From NCBI RefSeq assembly GCF_009857915.1, contig NZ_WWCM01000001.1:596014-660013 (forward strand): 64,000 nt of DNA, read 5' to 3'. The notes beneath the pieces are model-generated. The model saw only the letters and a list, made by a program, of their open reading frames with translations. It was not told where the DNA came from and ran no database searches. Made by a program: the position numbers and the translations under genes. Source of the DNA: Duganella qianjiadongensis (GTDB lineage Bacteria > Pseudomonadota > Gammaproteobacteria > Burkholderiales > Burkholderiaceae_D). The first letter of the stretch is position 1; the number at the start of each line of letters is the position of its first letter. Shown here one piece after another: positions 8,893-18,149 of this stretch.

Positions 8893-9582
8893 TTACTGAC
8901 GCTGGACGGGGTCCGCTTTGCGCTGCGCCGCAGCTTCCCTGGCGGCCTGTTTGGCCTCTTTTTCGGCCTTCTTGCGCGCCACTTCGGCCTGACGGCGCTG
9001 CGATTCATCCTGCTTGCGCTCGAAACTGACCACATTTTCGGCCCGCTTGCCCGCATTGGCCGCATCCTGCGCTTCCAGCTTCTTCAGCTTTTCCGCATGG
9101 CGCGCTGCGCGGTCCACGGCCGGTCCGGTGACAGCTGGCGGGCGTGGCGTATCGTCCACGACTTTCGGCGCCTTGGGCGCCGTAGCCGCATGCTGGGCTT
9201 CTTCTTCGGCATCCTTGCGGGCCCTTACCGCCAGATCGGCATCACGCTTTTCTACCGAATCGGCGCGTTTGAAATGCTCGGCATCGACTTCGGCAGCACG
9301 CAGCACGGCCAGTGCCTTGCGCCGTACTTCCTTGGCATCGCTCAGGCAGGTGTTCACAAAAAAACGGCCATAGCAGATACGCTCAGCCTCGGCGAACTGG
9401 TCCTGCACCACGGCGCGCTCCTGTTCCACCTGACGCAGTGCTGCATTGGCCTGCTCGACCGACTGCACCTTGGGCCAGCGCGCTGCCGCTTCGGCCGCCT
9501 GCACCGGCGCCAGCGTCACTAGCCCCAGCATCAGGCCCAGTGCCAGCAGCCAGCCCGCCTTGAATTTACTCGCAATCACCAT
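8893..9582 (-). CDS. Secreted coiled-coil protein of unknown function
   Basis: A 229-aa protein with a clear N-terminal signal peptide (hydrophobic residues 9-28, ending VQAAEA). About 100 residues rich in Ala, Glu, Arg and Lys are likely helical (EQANAALRQVEQERAVVQDQF). A Cys pair (ICYGRF, NTCLSDAKEVRRKALAVL) could form a disulphide in the periplasm. The last third is a low-complexity Ala/Lys/Arg/Glu helix (EVARKKAEKEAKQAAREA). No enzymatic motif is visible. It starts 15 bases after the zapE stop and is probably in the zapE transcription unit, but no functional link can be claimed. Confidence 0.8.
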   Translation of the reverse strand: MVIASKFKAGWLLALGLMLGLVTLAPVQAAEAAARWPKVQSVEQANAALRQVEQERAVVQDQFAEAERICYGRFFVNTCLSDAKEVRRKALAVLRAAEVDAEHFKRADSVEKRDADLAVRARKDAEEEAQHAATAPKAPKVVDDTPRPPAVTGPAVDRAARHAEKLKKLEAQDAANAGKRAENVVSFERKQDESQRRQAEVARKKAEKEAKQAAREAAAQRKADPVQRQ

Positions 9583-9597
9583 ACACTTCCTAAAAAA

Positions 9598-10695
9598 CTA
9601 TGCCAGCGCTGCGGCAGCCGCACGCTGTTCCTTATCCATATATTCCTGCGACTGCATCTCGACGATACGCGAGACGGTACGGTGGAATTCGTTCGCCAGT
9701 GTACCGGTGGTGTAGAGCTGTTCCGGTTCCACCTCGGCCGACATCAGCAACTTGACGCCCTGATCGTAGAATACATCGATCAGCCAGGTAAAGCGGCGCG
9801 CTTCGGACGACATGGCCGCCGACATCATCGGTATGCCGGACAATATCACGGTATGGAAGCGGCTGGCGATTTCCAGATAATCGTTCTGCGAGCGGGGACC
9901 GCCGCACAGGGTATTGAAATCGAACCAGATGGTGGTGCCGGCCCGGCGCAGCGCACGGATTTCGCGCGCTTCGATGCGGATGGTGGGGTCCTCGTCGGCG
10001 CTCTCGGCTACGCGGGCAAAGGCAGCACGCAGCGCTTCGTCGGTAGCCGCATTGAGCGGGGTGTAATACGACTCCACCTGCTCCAGCGCGCGGCCCCGGT
10101 AATCGATGCCGGCATCGATATTCATCACATCGAGCTTTTCGTACAGCAGCGCGATGGTGGGCAGGATGCGGTCACGGTGCAACCCGTCCGGGTACAGCAG
10201 CTGCGGATCGTAGTTGGACGTCATGATGAAGGACACGCCGTTATCGAACAGTGCCTTCAGCAGGTTGTACATGATCATGGCATCGGCCACATCGGAGATG
10301 TGGAATTCGTCGAAGCAGATCAGACGGTATTTTTTGGCCACGCGCTTGGCCACTTCGTCGAGCGGATTGGCCAAGCCTTTCAGATCGTCGAGCTGGCGGT
10401 GCACGCCGCGCATGAATTCGTGGAAGTGCAAGCGGGTCTTGCGTACCACCGGCACCACCGAATAGAAACTGTCCATCAGGAAGGACTTACCGCGCCCCAC
10501 CCCGCCCCACATATACACGCCGCGGGGCACATCGGGCCGGTTGATCAGGCGCTTGAAGGTGCTCGAGCGCTGGCCTTTGTAGGCCAGCCACTGATCATAG
10601 CACACTTGCAGACGGTCAACGGCGCGGCGCTGGGCAGCATCGGCCTTGAAATTGCGCTGCTCAAGCGCATGCTGGTAAAACTCTTCGACGTTCAT
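9598..10695 (-). CDS. zapE: Cell division protein ZapE (AFG1-like ATPase)
   Basis: AFG1/ZapE family P-loop ATPase, 365 aa from the Met at 10695 (MNVEEFYQHALEQR); a start 24 bases upstream is also open but less like the family. Walker A is GGVGRGKSFLMD, Walker B is ICFDEFHISDVADAMI, and sensor-region residues lie in SFIMTSNYDPQLLYPDGL. E. coli ZapE associates with the Z-ring under stress. The gene follows lpd of the 2-oxoglutarate dehydrogenase operon on the same strand, separated by a GC-rich hairpin. Confidence 0.94.
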   Translation of the reverse strand: MNVEEFYQHALEQRNFKADAAQRRAVDRLQVCYDQWLAYKGQRSSTFKRLINRPDVPRGVYMWGGVGRGKSFLMDSFYSVVPVVRKTRLHFHEFMRGVHRQLDDLKGLANPLDEVAKRVAKKYRLICFDEFHISDVADAMIMYNLLKALFDNGVSFIMTSNYDPQLLYPDGLHRDRILPTIALLYEKLDVMNIDAGIDYRGRALEQVESYYTPLNAATDEALRAAFARVAESADEDPTIRIEAREIRALRRAGTTIWFDFNTLCGGPRSQNDYLEIASRFHTVILSGIPMMSAAMSSEARRFTWLIDVFYDQGVKLLMSAEVEPEQLYTTGTLANEFHRTVSRIVEMQSQEYMDKEQRAAAAALA

Positions 10696-10726
10696 GAGGA
10701 TGGTTTCTGTACTGCGCAAAAGAAAA

Positions 10727-10746
10727 GGGCGGACCGCAGCCCGCCC
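10727..10746 (-). terminator. Probable terminator after lpd
   Basis: GGGCGG (10727-10732) pairs with CCGCCC (10741-10746) across an 8-base loop. On the minus strand it is followed by an interrupted T tract (CTTTTCTTTT). A competing pairing of GCGGAC (10729-10734) with GTCCGC (10750-10755) also exists. It sits between the lpd stop and the zapE start. Confidence 0.55.
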
Positions 10747-10766
10747 GCAGTCCGCTAGAGGATTGC

Positions 10767-12197
10767 TTAGAAGTTCAGGGTACGCTTATCGATGGCCAGA
10801 GCTGCCTCTTTGGTCGCTTCCGACAGCGATGGGTGAGCGTGGCAGATACGGGCGATGTCTTCGGCCGATGCCTTGAATTCCATCGCTACCACGGCTTCCG
10901 AAATCAGTTCCGAAGCCATCGGTCCGATGATGTGCACGCCGAGGATTTCGTCGGTGGTGGCATCGGCGAGGAATTTCACCATACCCGAGGTATCGCCCAG
11001 TGCGCGTGCACGGCCGTTGGCCAGGAAGGGGAAAGTACCGGCTTTGTAGGCCACGCCAGCGGCTTTCAGCGCCTGCTCGGTTTTGCCTACCCAGGCGATT
11101 TCCGGCGAGGTGTAGATCACCCAGGGAATGGTGTCGAAGTTGGTGTGACCGTGCTGGCCAGCGATACGCTCGGCCACGGCCACGCCTTCTTCTTCCGCTT
11201 TGTGCGCCAGCATCGGGCCACGTACCACGTCGCCCACGGCCCATACGCCCGGCAGATTGGTTTTGCAGTCGCCATCGACGGCGACGAAACCGCGCTCGTC
11301 CAGCGCCAGACCGACTTTGTCCGCGCCCAGGCCATGGGTGTTCGGGGTACGGCCGATCGACACGATCAGCTTGTCGAACACGGCGGTCTGCGCTTCGCCC
11401 TTGGCGTTTTCGTAAGCCACGGTGACGTTGTTGTCGCCCTTGGTGATGGCGCCGATCTTGCAGCCCAGATTGATGGACAGCCCCTGTTTGGTGAACAGCT
11501 TCTGCGCTTCCTTGGCGATCTGCTCGTCGACGGCGCCGAGGAACACCGGCAGGCCTTCCAGCACGGTCACTTCCGCGCCCAGACGGCGCCATACGGAGCC
11601 CATTTCCAGACCGATCACGCCGGCGCCGATCACGCCCAGCTTGGCTGGAACAGCGTCGATGGCCAGTGCGCCGGTGTTCGACAGTATCAGCTTTTCATCA
11701 AACGCTGCGCCCGGCAGTTCGCGTGCATTGGAACCGGTAGCGATGATCACCTGTTTGCCGCTGATGGTCTCGTTGGCAGGTGCCGAGATGGCCAGCGGGT
11801 AGCCTTCTGCAGTAGCTGGACCGGCGAAAGCGGCGCGGCCGTGGAAGAAGCTCACTTTGTTTTTCTTGAACAGGAACAGGATGCCGTCATTATTCTGTTT
11901 GACGACGGTGTTCTTGCGCTTCAGCATTTGCGGCAGGTTCAGCGACAGACCGGCAACATCGATACCGTGTTCCTTGAACGCATGGCCAGCGTGCTCGTAG
12001 TGTTCCGACGATTGCAGCAGTGCTTTGGAGGGGATGCAGCCGACGTTGGTGCAAGTACCGCCCGGTGCCGGGCCGCCCTTTTCATTTTCCCACGCATCTA
12101 CGCAGGCAACCGAGAAACCCAGCTGGGCTGCGCGGATGGCAGCGATATAACCGCCGGGACCGGCGCCGATGACTACTACGTCAAATTGTTTGCTCAT
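10767..12197 (-). CDS. lpdA: Dihydrolipoyl dehydrogenase (E3)
   Basis: FAD-dependent E3 that reoxidises dihydrolipoamide of the 2-oxoglutarate dehydrogenase complex, 476 aa. FAD-binding [17 protein letters not shown] lies at the N-terminus. The redox disulphide is in [16 protein letters not shown]. The NAD-binding motif is [16 protein letters not shown], and the C-terminal catalytic His-Glu pair is in [16 protein letters not shown]. The gene starts 3 bases after the PspC-domain gene and is last in the sucA-odhB-pspC-lpd run, so it is likely dedicated to this complex (often called odhL in relatives). Confidence 0.96.
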   Translation of the reverse strand: MSKQFDVVVIGAGPGGYIAAIRAAQLGFSVACVDAWENEKGGPAPGGTCTNVGCIPSKALLQSSEHYEHAGHAFKEHGIDVAGLSLNLPQMLKRKNTVVKQNNDGILFLFKKNKVSFFHGRAAFAGPATAEGYPLAISAPANETISGKQVIIATGSNARELPGAAFDEKLILSNTGALAIDAVPAKLGVIGAGVIGLEMGSVWRRLGAEVTVLEGLPVFLGAVDEQIAKEAQKLFTKQGLSINLGCKIGAITKGDNNVTVAYENAKGEAQTAVFDKLIVSIGRTPNTHGLGADKVGLALDERGFVAVDGDCKTNLPGVWAVGDVVRGPMLAHKAEEEGVAVAERIAGQHGHTNFDTIPWVIYTSPEIAWVGKTEQALKAAGVAYKAGTFPFLANGRARALGDTSGMVKFLADATTDEILGVHIIGPMASELISEAVVAMEFKASAEDIARICHAHPSLSEATKEAALAIDKRTLNF

Positions 12198-12200
12198 TTC

Positions 12201-12527
12201 TTATCCTATCGTTTCTTCTTCTGGCACAAAGATCCAGAGCAGAAGGTAAATCGCGAGACCGAAGCCGAAGGTCAGCACGAACAGCACGAACAGCAGACGC
12301 CAGATCCAGGTCTCGACGCCGCTGATGCGGCCCAGGCCGCCACATACCCCACCTAGCCAGCGGTCGCTACGGGAGCGGCGCAATTTGCTGATGTCGCTGG
12401 AAAGCTGTTCGCTGCCATACGACCCGCTGCTGAGCAGCTTGGCCTTGGCAGCAGCGAACTCGGCATCCGACAGGGCGCCGGACTGGTGCAGTTCATGCAA
12501 ACGCTTGATTTCTTCGGAAACGCTCAT
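12201..12527 (-). CDS. SHOCT + PspC domain membrane protein
   Basis: A 108-aa protein from the Met at 12527 (MSVSEEIKRLHEL). Residues 1-32 form a SHOCT-like helical hairpin (LHQSGALSDAEFAAAKAKLL). A short linker is followed by a PspC domain (DRWLGGVCGGLGRISGVETWIWRLLF) with a hydrophobic transmembrane stretch (VLFVLTFGFGLAIYLLLWIFVP). PspC domains occur in phage-shock and membrane-stress proteins. It is embedded between odhB and lpd, 3 bases from lpd, so it must be expressed with the dehydrogenase. Its role there is unknown. A longer start 45 bases upstream exists but adds a non-conserved Gly/Arg tail. Confidence 0.8.
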   Translation of the reverse strand: MSVSEEIKRLHELHQSGALSDAEFAAAKAKLLSSGSYGSEQLSSDISKLRRSRSDRWLGGVCGGLGRISGVETWIWRLLFVLFVLTFGFGLAIYLLLWIFVPEEETIG

Positions 12528-12544
12528 GGTTCTTCCTCTGAACA

Positions 12545-12570
12545 GCGTTCCGGCACCGGGGCCGGAACGC
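12545..12570 (-). terminator. Stem-loop between odhB and PspC gene
   Basis: A 10-bp perfect stem, GCGTTCCGGC (12545-12554) with GCCGGAACGC (12561-12570), and a 6-base loop. There is no good T run on either side, so it may be an RNA-processing or partial attenuation site rather than a full terminator. Confidence 0.4.
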
Positions 12571-12581
12571 ATTGGCGGGGA

Positions 12582-13832
12582 TTACAGTTCCAGCAGCAGG
12601 CGGGCTGGATCTTCCAGCGCTTCTTTCATGGCTACCAGACCCAGCACAGCTTCGCGGCCGTCGATGATACGGTGGTCGTAGGACATCGCCAGATAGTTCA
12701 TCGGACGCACCACGATCTGGCCGTTTTCTACCACAGCGCGATCTTTGGTCGCGTGCACGCCCAGAATCGCCGATTGTGGCGGGTTGATGATAGGGGTCGA
12801 CAGCATGGAGCCGAAGGTACCGCCATTCGAGATCGAGAAGGTACCGCCGGTCAGGTCGTCCAGGGTCAGCTTGCCTTCTTTAGCCTTGGCGCCGAATTCG
12901 CCGATTTTCTTCTCGATGTCGGCGATCGACATCTGGTCGGCATTGCGCAGAATAGGCACCACCAGACCGCGTGGCGAACCCACGGCGATACCGATGTCGA
13001 AGTAGCCGTGGTAGACGATATCGTTACCGTCGACCGAAGCGTTCAGAATAGGGTATTTCTTCAGCGCGGCCACAGCAGCTTTAACGAAGAAGGACATGAA
13101 GCCCAGCTTGACGCCGTGCTCTTTCTCGAACTTGTCCTTGTACTTGTTGCGCAGGTCCATCACTGGCGCCATGTTGACTTCGTTGAAGGTGGTCAGAATC
13201 GCGTTGGTCGATTGCGATTGCACCAGACGCTCGGCGATACGGGCACGCAGACGGCTCATCGGCACGCGCTCTTCCGGACGATCGCCCAGATTGGCAGCGG
13301 CAGGCGCAGCCACCTGTTGCAGTGCTGGCTTGGCAGCGGGTGCCGCCAGAGGAGCCACGGCCGGGGCAGCCGGTGCCGAAGCAGCCAGTGCGTCGCCCTT
13401 GGTGACGCGGCCATCTTTGCCCGAACCGGCAACATCGCTGGCGCTCAGGCCTTTTTCCGACAGGATCTTGGCAGCGGCTGGCATGGCCACGTCGCCTTTG
13501 TTGCCACCGGTAGCGGCAGCAGCAGCTGGTGCAGCAGCAGCGGCGGCTGGGGCAGCAGCGGCAGCGGCTGGAGCGCTAGCGCCGGCGGTCGCTTCGGTAT
13601 CGATGACGGCGATCACTTCGTCAGCCACCACGGTGCTGCCGTCGCCTTTGATGATTTCAACCAGCACGCCAGCGGCCGGGGCTGGCAGTTCCAGTACCAC
13701 TTTATCGGTTTCGATGTCGATCAGGTTTTCGTCGCGGGCGACGGCTTCGCCGATTTTCTTGTGCCAGGTCAGCATGGTCGCTTCAGCGACCGATTCCGAC
13801 AGTTGAGGTACTTTAACTTGAATTTGTGCCAT
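12582..13832 (-). CDS. odhB: 2-oxoglutarate dehydrogenase E2 (dihydrolipoyl succinyltransferase)
   Basis: E2 core of the 2-oxoglutarate dehydrogenase complex, 416 aa. There is a single N-terminal lipoyl domain with the lipoylated Lys in LIDIETDKVVLELPAPAAG. An Ala/Pro-rich linker (about residues 80-110) precedes the peripheral subunit-binding domain (AMPAAAKILSEKGLSASDVAGSGKDG). The C-terminal acyltransferase domain contains the catalytic SYDHRIIDGREA. Also called sucB. It follows sucA on the same strand with a hairpin terminator in the gap. Confidence 0.97.
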   Translation of the reverse strand: MAQIQVKVPQLSESVAEATMLTWHKKIGEAVARDENLIDIETDKVVLELPAPAAGVLVEIIKGDGSTVVADEVIAVIDTEATAGASAPAAAAAAPAAAAAAPAAAAATGGNKGDVAMPAAAKILSEKGLSASDVAGSGKDGRVTKGDALAASAPAAPAVAPLAAPAAKPALQQVAAPAAANLGDRPEERVPMSRLRARIAERLVQSQSTNAILTTFNEVNMAPVMDLRNKYKDKFEKEHGVKLGFMSFFVKAAVAALKKYPILNASVDGNDIVYHGYFDIGIAVGSPRGLVVPILRNADQMSIADIEKKIGEFGAKAKEGKLTLDDLTGGTFSISNGGTFGSMLSTPIINPPQSAILGVHATKDRAVVENGQIVVRPMNYLAMSYDHRIIDGREAVLGLVAMKEALEDPARLLLEL

Positions 13833-13907
13833 GGATAACTCCGTATATTTTTGTAGTGGCGCTCCGCTGCAGGCTTGCGGTCACGCCGGTCTAATCATGA
13901 ATGCTGT

Positions 13908-13935
13908 AAAAAGGCGCCGTGCCGGGCACGGCGCC
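13908..13935 (-). terminator. Hairpin terminator between sucA and odhB
   Basis: An 11-bp stem (13913-13923 with 13925-13935, GGCGCCGTGCC) sits 8 bases after the sucA stop on the minus strand. It is followed on that strand by TTTTT (13912-13908). Read-through or an odhB promoter in 13833-13907 would be needed for E2 expression. Confidence 0.7.
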
Positions 13936-13942
13936 ATGGGAC

Positions 13943-16807
13943 TTATTTGGTCAGGATGAAGCCTTTGAGCTTCGAGAAAGCCGTTTCCAGCAGATCTTTT
14001 TGCTGGGCATAGTGCTTGTCGTAGTAGCCGACGGCTGGCGATGCCGACGCCGGGCGACCGGCGTAGGCCAGACGCTGACCGGCTTCCATGCTCTCGAAGA
14101 TGTTGTGCTGAATCTGGAACCATGGGCCCTGATTCTGCGGCTCGTCCTGTGCCCATACCACTTCCGCCAGGTTCGGGAACTTTTTCAGTTCGGCAGCGAA
14201 CGATTTGTGCGGGAATGGATACAGCTGTTCCACACGGATGATGGCGGTATCGGTCTGGCCGCGGGTTTTGCGTGCGTTGACCAGATCGTAGTAGACCTTG
14301 CCCGAGCAGGCGATGACGCGTTTGACTTTCTTGGCGTCGATTTTCTCGTCGACTTCACCGATCACGGTCTGGAATGCGCCCTTGGCCAGTTCGGTCAGCG
14401 GAGTACCGGCATCCTTGTTACGCAGCAGCGATTTCGGCGTGAGGATGACCAGCGGTTTGCGGAACTGACGCACCATCTGGCGACGCAGCACGTGGAAGAT
14501 CTGCGAGGCGGTGGTCGGCTGGACCACTTGCATATTGTTGTCTGCGCACAGCTGCAGGAAGCGTTCCGGACGCGCCGACGAGTGCTCCGGACCCTGGCCT
14601 TCGTAGCCGTGCGGCAGCATCATCACCAGACCCGAAGCGCGGCCCCACTTCACTTCGCCGGAGCTGATGAACTGGTCGATCACGACCTGAGCGCCGTTGA
14701 CGAAGTCGCCGAACTGGGCTTCCCAGATGGTCAGGGTGTTAGGTTCTGCGGTCGAGTAGCCGTATTCGAAGCCCAGTACCGCTTCTTCCGACAGCACGGA
14801 GTCGATCACGGTGAACGGTGCCTGACCTTCGGCGATGTTCTGCAGCGGCACGTAGGTGCCGGCATCCCAGCGCTCGCGGTTCTGATCGTGCAGCACGGCG
14901 TGACGGTGGACGAAAGTACCACGGCCAGCATCCTGACCGGTCAGACGCACAGCGTAGCCGGAAGCGACCAGCGAAGCGAAGGCCAGATGTTCGCCCATGC
15001 CCCAGTCCAGATTCAGCTCGCCGCGGCCCATGGCCGAACGGTCAGCCAGCACTTTTTCGACCAGTGCGTGGACTTTGAAGTTTTCCGGTACGGTGGTGAT
15101 GCGGCCAGCCAGACGTTTCAGTTCCGTCATCGGCACGGCGGTATCGGCGCTATCGGTCCACTTGCGGTTCAGGAACGGCAGCCAGTCGACGGCGAACTTG
15201 TTCTTGAAGTTGGTGATGACCGGATCCACCGTGTGCTTGCCGGCGTCCATGGCGTCACGGAAGGCCGATTGCATTTTTTCGCCGCCGTCGGCCGGAATCA
15301 CACTCTGCGCAACCAGTTTGTCCGCATACAGTTTGCGGGTGCCTGGGTGCTGGCCGATTTTCTTGTACATCAGCGGCTGGGTCAGTGCCGGGGTATCTTG
15401 CTCGTTGTGGCCCAGTTTGCGGTAGCAGATGATGTCAACGACGATATCTTTCTGGAACTGCAGACGGTAGTCCATGGCGATCTGCGAAGCCAGTACCACG
15501 GCTTCAGGATCGTCGGCGTTGACGTGCAGCACCGGTGCTTCGATCATCTTGACGACGTCCGAGCAGTAGATGGTGGAGCGGGCATCGCGCGGGTCGGAGG
15601 TGGTGAAACCGATCTGGTTGTTGATCACGATGTGCACGGTACCGCCGGTGCCGTAACCACGGGTCTGGGCCAGATTCAGGGTTTCCATCACAACGCCCTG
15701 ACCAGCGAAAGCGGCATCGCCGTGCACCAGAATTGGCAGCACTTGCTTGCCGGCGTGGTCGCCGCGGCGATCCATACGGGCTTTGACGGAGCCTTCTACT
15801 ACAGGGTTGACGATTTCCAGGTGCGATGGGTTGAAGGCCAGCGACAGGTGGACCGGACCGCCAGCGGTCGAGATGTCCGACGAGAAGCCCTGGTGGTATT
15901 TCACGTCACCGGCTGGCAGGTCGTCGCCGTGCTTGCCTTCGAATTCTTCGAACAGTTCCTTAGGCGATTTGCCCAGGGTGTTCACGAGGACGTTCAGACG
16001 GCCGCGGTGGGCCATACCGATCACGATTTCCTGCACGCCTTTTTCGCCGGCGCGCTGGATGATTTCATCGATTGACGCGATGAAGGTTTCGCCGCCTTCC
16101 AGCGAGAAACGCTTTTGACCGACATACTTGGTGTGCAGGTAACGTTCCAGACCTTCGGCAGCGGTCAGGCGCTCCAGGATGTGCTGTTTCTTCTCTGCGG
16201 TGAAGTTAGGCGTCGAGCGGATCGCTTCCAGACGCTCTTGCAGCCAGCGCTTTTCGGCCGGGTCGGAGATGTACATGAACTCGGCGCCGATCGAACGGGT
16301 GTAGGTATCGCGCAGGAAGTTCAGCAGGTCGCGCAGGGTCGCGGTCTCTGGGCCGAAGTAGGTGTTGCTGATGTTGAATACGGTGTCCATGTCCGCATCG
16401 GTGAACCCGTAGAAGCTAGGATCGAGTTCAGGGATAGCCGGACGCTCCTGACGCTGCAGCGGGTCCAGATTGGCCCAGCGCGAACCGAGGTAGCGGTAGG
16501 CTGCGATCAGCTGGGTAGCAGCCACGCGTTTGCGGCCCATTTCGGCGTCGGCCGAAGCCACCACGGTGCGGATAGGACCGGCTTTCGCGCGTTCGGCGAA
16601 AGAGGCGATCACGGAGGCGTGGGCGACGTCGGGTTTATTGGAACCATCGACGGCCGGTACGTGCTGCATGGCGTCGAAATAGGCGCGCCAGTTGTCTGGC
16701 ACAGAACCTGGATTGTCGAGATACGCTTCGTACAGTTCTTCGACGTACGGGGCGTTCCCACCAAACAGGTAGGAGTTGGACGTATATTGTTGCATCATAT
16801 TGCTCAC
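13943..16807 (-). CDS. sucA: 2-oxoglutarate dehydrogenase E1
   Basis: Thiamine-diphosphate-dependent E1 that decarboxylates 2-oxoglutarate, 954 aa, the usual length. The N-terminal E2-binding segment contains YLFGGNAPYVEELYEAYL. The ThDP/Mg site includes GDAAFAGQGVVMETLNL and GGTVHIVINNQIGFTTSDP. MAHRGRLNVLVN and GYEGQGPEHSSARPERFLQL are family signatures. First gene of the odh operon, preceded by a 284-base regulatory gap. Also named odhA. Confidence 0.97.
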   Translation of the reverse strand: MSNMMQQYTSNSYLFGGNAPYVEELYEAYLDNPGSVPDNWRAYFDAMQHVPAVDGSNKPDVAHASVIASFAERAKAGPIRTVVASADAEMGRKRVAATQLIAAYRYLGSRWANLDPLQRQERPAIPELDPSFYGFTDADMDTVFNISNTYFGPETATLRDLLNFLRDTYTRSIGAEFMYISDPAEKRWLQERLEAIRSTPNFTAEKKQHILERLTAAEGLERYLHTKYVGQKRFSLEGGETFIASIDEIIQRAGEKGVQEIVIGMAHRGRLNVLVNTLGKSPKELFEEFEGKHGDDLPAGDVKYHQGFSSDISTAGGPVHLSLAFNPSHLEIVNPVVEGSVKARMDRRGDHAGKQVLPILVHGDAAFAGQGVVMETLNLAQTRGYGTGGTVHIVINNQIGFTTSDPRDARSTIYCSDVVKMIEAPVLHVNADDPEAVVLASQIAMDYRLQFQKDIVVDIICYRKLGHNEQDTPALTQPLMYKKIGQHPGTRKLYADKLVAQSVIPADGGEKMQSAFRDAMDAGKHTVDPVITNFKNKFAVDWLPFLNRKWTDSADTAVPMTELKRLAGRITTVPENFKVHALVEKVLADRSAMGRGELNLDWGMGEHLAFASLVASGYAVRLTGQDAGRGTFVHRHAVLHDQNRERWDAGTYVPLQNIAEGQAPFTVIDSVLSEEAVLGFEYGYSTAEPNTLTIWEAQFGDFVNGAQVVIDQFISSGEVKWGRASGLVMMLPHGYEGQGPEHSSARPERFLQLCADNNMQVVQPTTASQIFHVLRRQMVRQFRKPLVILTPKSLLRNKDAGTPLTELAKGAFQTVIGEVDEKIDAKKVKRVIACSGKVYYDLVNARKTRGQTDTAIIRVEQLYPFPHKSFAAELKKFPNLAEVVWAQDEPQNQGPWFQIQHNIFESMEAGQRLAYAGRPASASPAVGYYDKHYAQQKDLLETAFSKLKGFILTK

Positions 16808-16952
16808 CTTTCTTCGCGCTTCGCGAGATTAGCGGGTTAATCTAACCTTCCGCGACACGGCCTGACCGGTTAGCGGATTGCACATCAAGTTGTGGGGAAG
16901 GGCTATATTTCTTCGGGTACTACAAAAATCGGTCATTCAGGATAGCACCGGT

Positions 16953-16982
16953 ATTGTATCCGAACAACCATTTGTGCGGCAA
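16953..16982 (-). promoter_or_regulatory. Candidate sucA promoter
   Basis: On the minus strand TTGCCG (16977-16982) and TACAAT (16953-16958) are separated by 18 bases, about 145 bases upstream of the sucA start. An alternative pair TTGTTC/TATCCT lies slightly downstream. The rest of the 16808-17091 gap holds no gene. An inverted repeat AGATTA...TAATCT lies in the 5' leader near 16827-16844. Confidence 0.4.
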
Positions 16983-17091
16983 AAACCCGTGAAAACTTGC
17001 GTTTTAATGTGGCATTAAGTGTGGCGATAGGCTTGCCCGACGGCCTAGCGCGCTGAAATGTTTTCATTAATTTAAGCTTTAGCCTTATCGC

Positions 17092-18045
17092 TCAGGAACG
17101 CGGCAGACGCTGCACCGCGCCGCCTTGTGCTGGCTCGGGGGTATGGGCCAGCCAGCCCGCATCGCTGCGGAACCACCCGGCCAGAAAGTCCAGCAGGGCG
17201 CGCAAAGCGGCCGACATATGCTGGCGCGAGGTATAAATAGCGTGTATACCCATCTGTTGCGGGGTGAATTGCGGCAGTAGTTGCACCAGCTCGCCGGAGG
17301 CGATCAGCCCCATAGCGCTGTACTTAGGTTGCAGCACGATGCCGGCGCCCTGCAGTGCTGCGCGCAGCAGACTGGTATCTTCATTGGCCGACAGATTGCC
17401 GCTGACCGGCACCGACATGGCCTCACCATGAACGTCGGTAAATTGCCACAGGCTTTTGCCAAAATAGCTATAGGTGAGGCAGTTGTGGCGCGCCAGATCG
17501 GCCACCTGCCCCGGCCTGCCATGCCGTGCCAGATAGGCAGGCGCCGCGCACACCACCGAATCGCAGCGGGCCAGCTGGCGCGCGATCAGATTCGGTTCCA
17601 GCGCATTGGTAATGCGCAGCGCCAGATCGATGCGCTGCTCGACCAGATTCACGGCGCGGTTATTAATCTGCATATCGACCTTAGTGTGAGGGTAACGCTG
17701 CAGAAACGCCGTCATGGCCGGCGCCAGCACGGCCTGCGCCAGCGACTGCGAACAGCTAATGCGCAGCAGACCGCGCGGTGCGCCCTCTTCCACCGCACTG
17801 TCGAGCGCCATATCCTCGGCCAGCTCCAGCATGCTGCGGCAGCGCGCCAGCGTCAGCGTGCCCGCATCCGTCAGGCTGAGACGGCGGGTACTACGGTGCA
17901 GCAAACGGGCGCCGGCCCACTGCTCCATCTGCGCCAGATAGCGCGTGACCATGGCGCGCGACATGGCGAGGGCATCGGCGGCAGCAATCATGCTGCCCCG
18001 TTCGGCGATGCTGACAAACACCTGGGCGGCAGTAATTCTATCCAT
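17092..18045 (-). CDS. LysR-family transcriptional regulator
   Basis: A 317-aa LysR regulator. The N-terminal winged helix-turn-helix (ITAAQVFVSIAERGSMIAAADALAMSRAMVTRYLAQME) is followed by the periplasmic-binding-like effector domain (LLRISCSQSLAQAVLAPAMTAFLQRYPHTKVDMQINNRAVNLVEQRIDLALR). It reads as the CrgA/DsdC-like LTTR class common in Burkholderiales. The start at 18045 (MDRITAAQ) is preferred over one 21 bases upstream because LTTRs begin close to the HTH. Divergent from the metallo-hydrolase gene, with an 8-bp inverted repeat between them, so it probably controls that gene and itself. Confidence 0.9.
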   Translation of the reverse strand: MDRITAAQVFVSIAERGSMIAAADALAMSRAMVTRYLAQMEQWAGARLLHRSTRRLSLTDAGTLTLARCRSMLELAEDMALDSAVEEGAPRGLLRISCSQSLAQAVLAPAMTAFLQRYPHTKVDMQINNRAVNLVEQRIDLALRITNALEPNLIARQLARCDSVVCAAPAYLARHGRPGQVADLARHNCLTYSYFGKSLWQFTDVHGEAMSVPVSGNLSANEDTSLLRAALQGAGIVLQPKYSAMGLIASGELVQLLPQFTPQQMGIHAIYTSRQHMSAALRALLDFLAGWFRSDAGWLAHTPEPAQGGAVQRLPRS

Positions 18046-18078
18046 AGATTCGTCCGATTTGCGCAATTAATTAGTGAA

Positions 18079-18104
18079 TGATACGGGGTTTTTCTACCGT
18101 ATCA
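18079..18104. promoter_or_regulatory. Inverted repeat in LysR/MBL divergent gap
   Basis: TGATACGG (18079-18086) and CCGTATCA (18097-18104) form a perfect 8-bp dyad with a 10-base spacer. It lies in the middle of the 104-base divergent region, the usual place for a LysR regulator binding site. Confidence 0.6.
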
Positions 18105-18149
18105 AGCAATTTAAGATGACGTCATTCTAACCCGACACGAAAGCCCATC

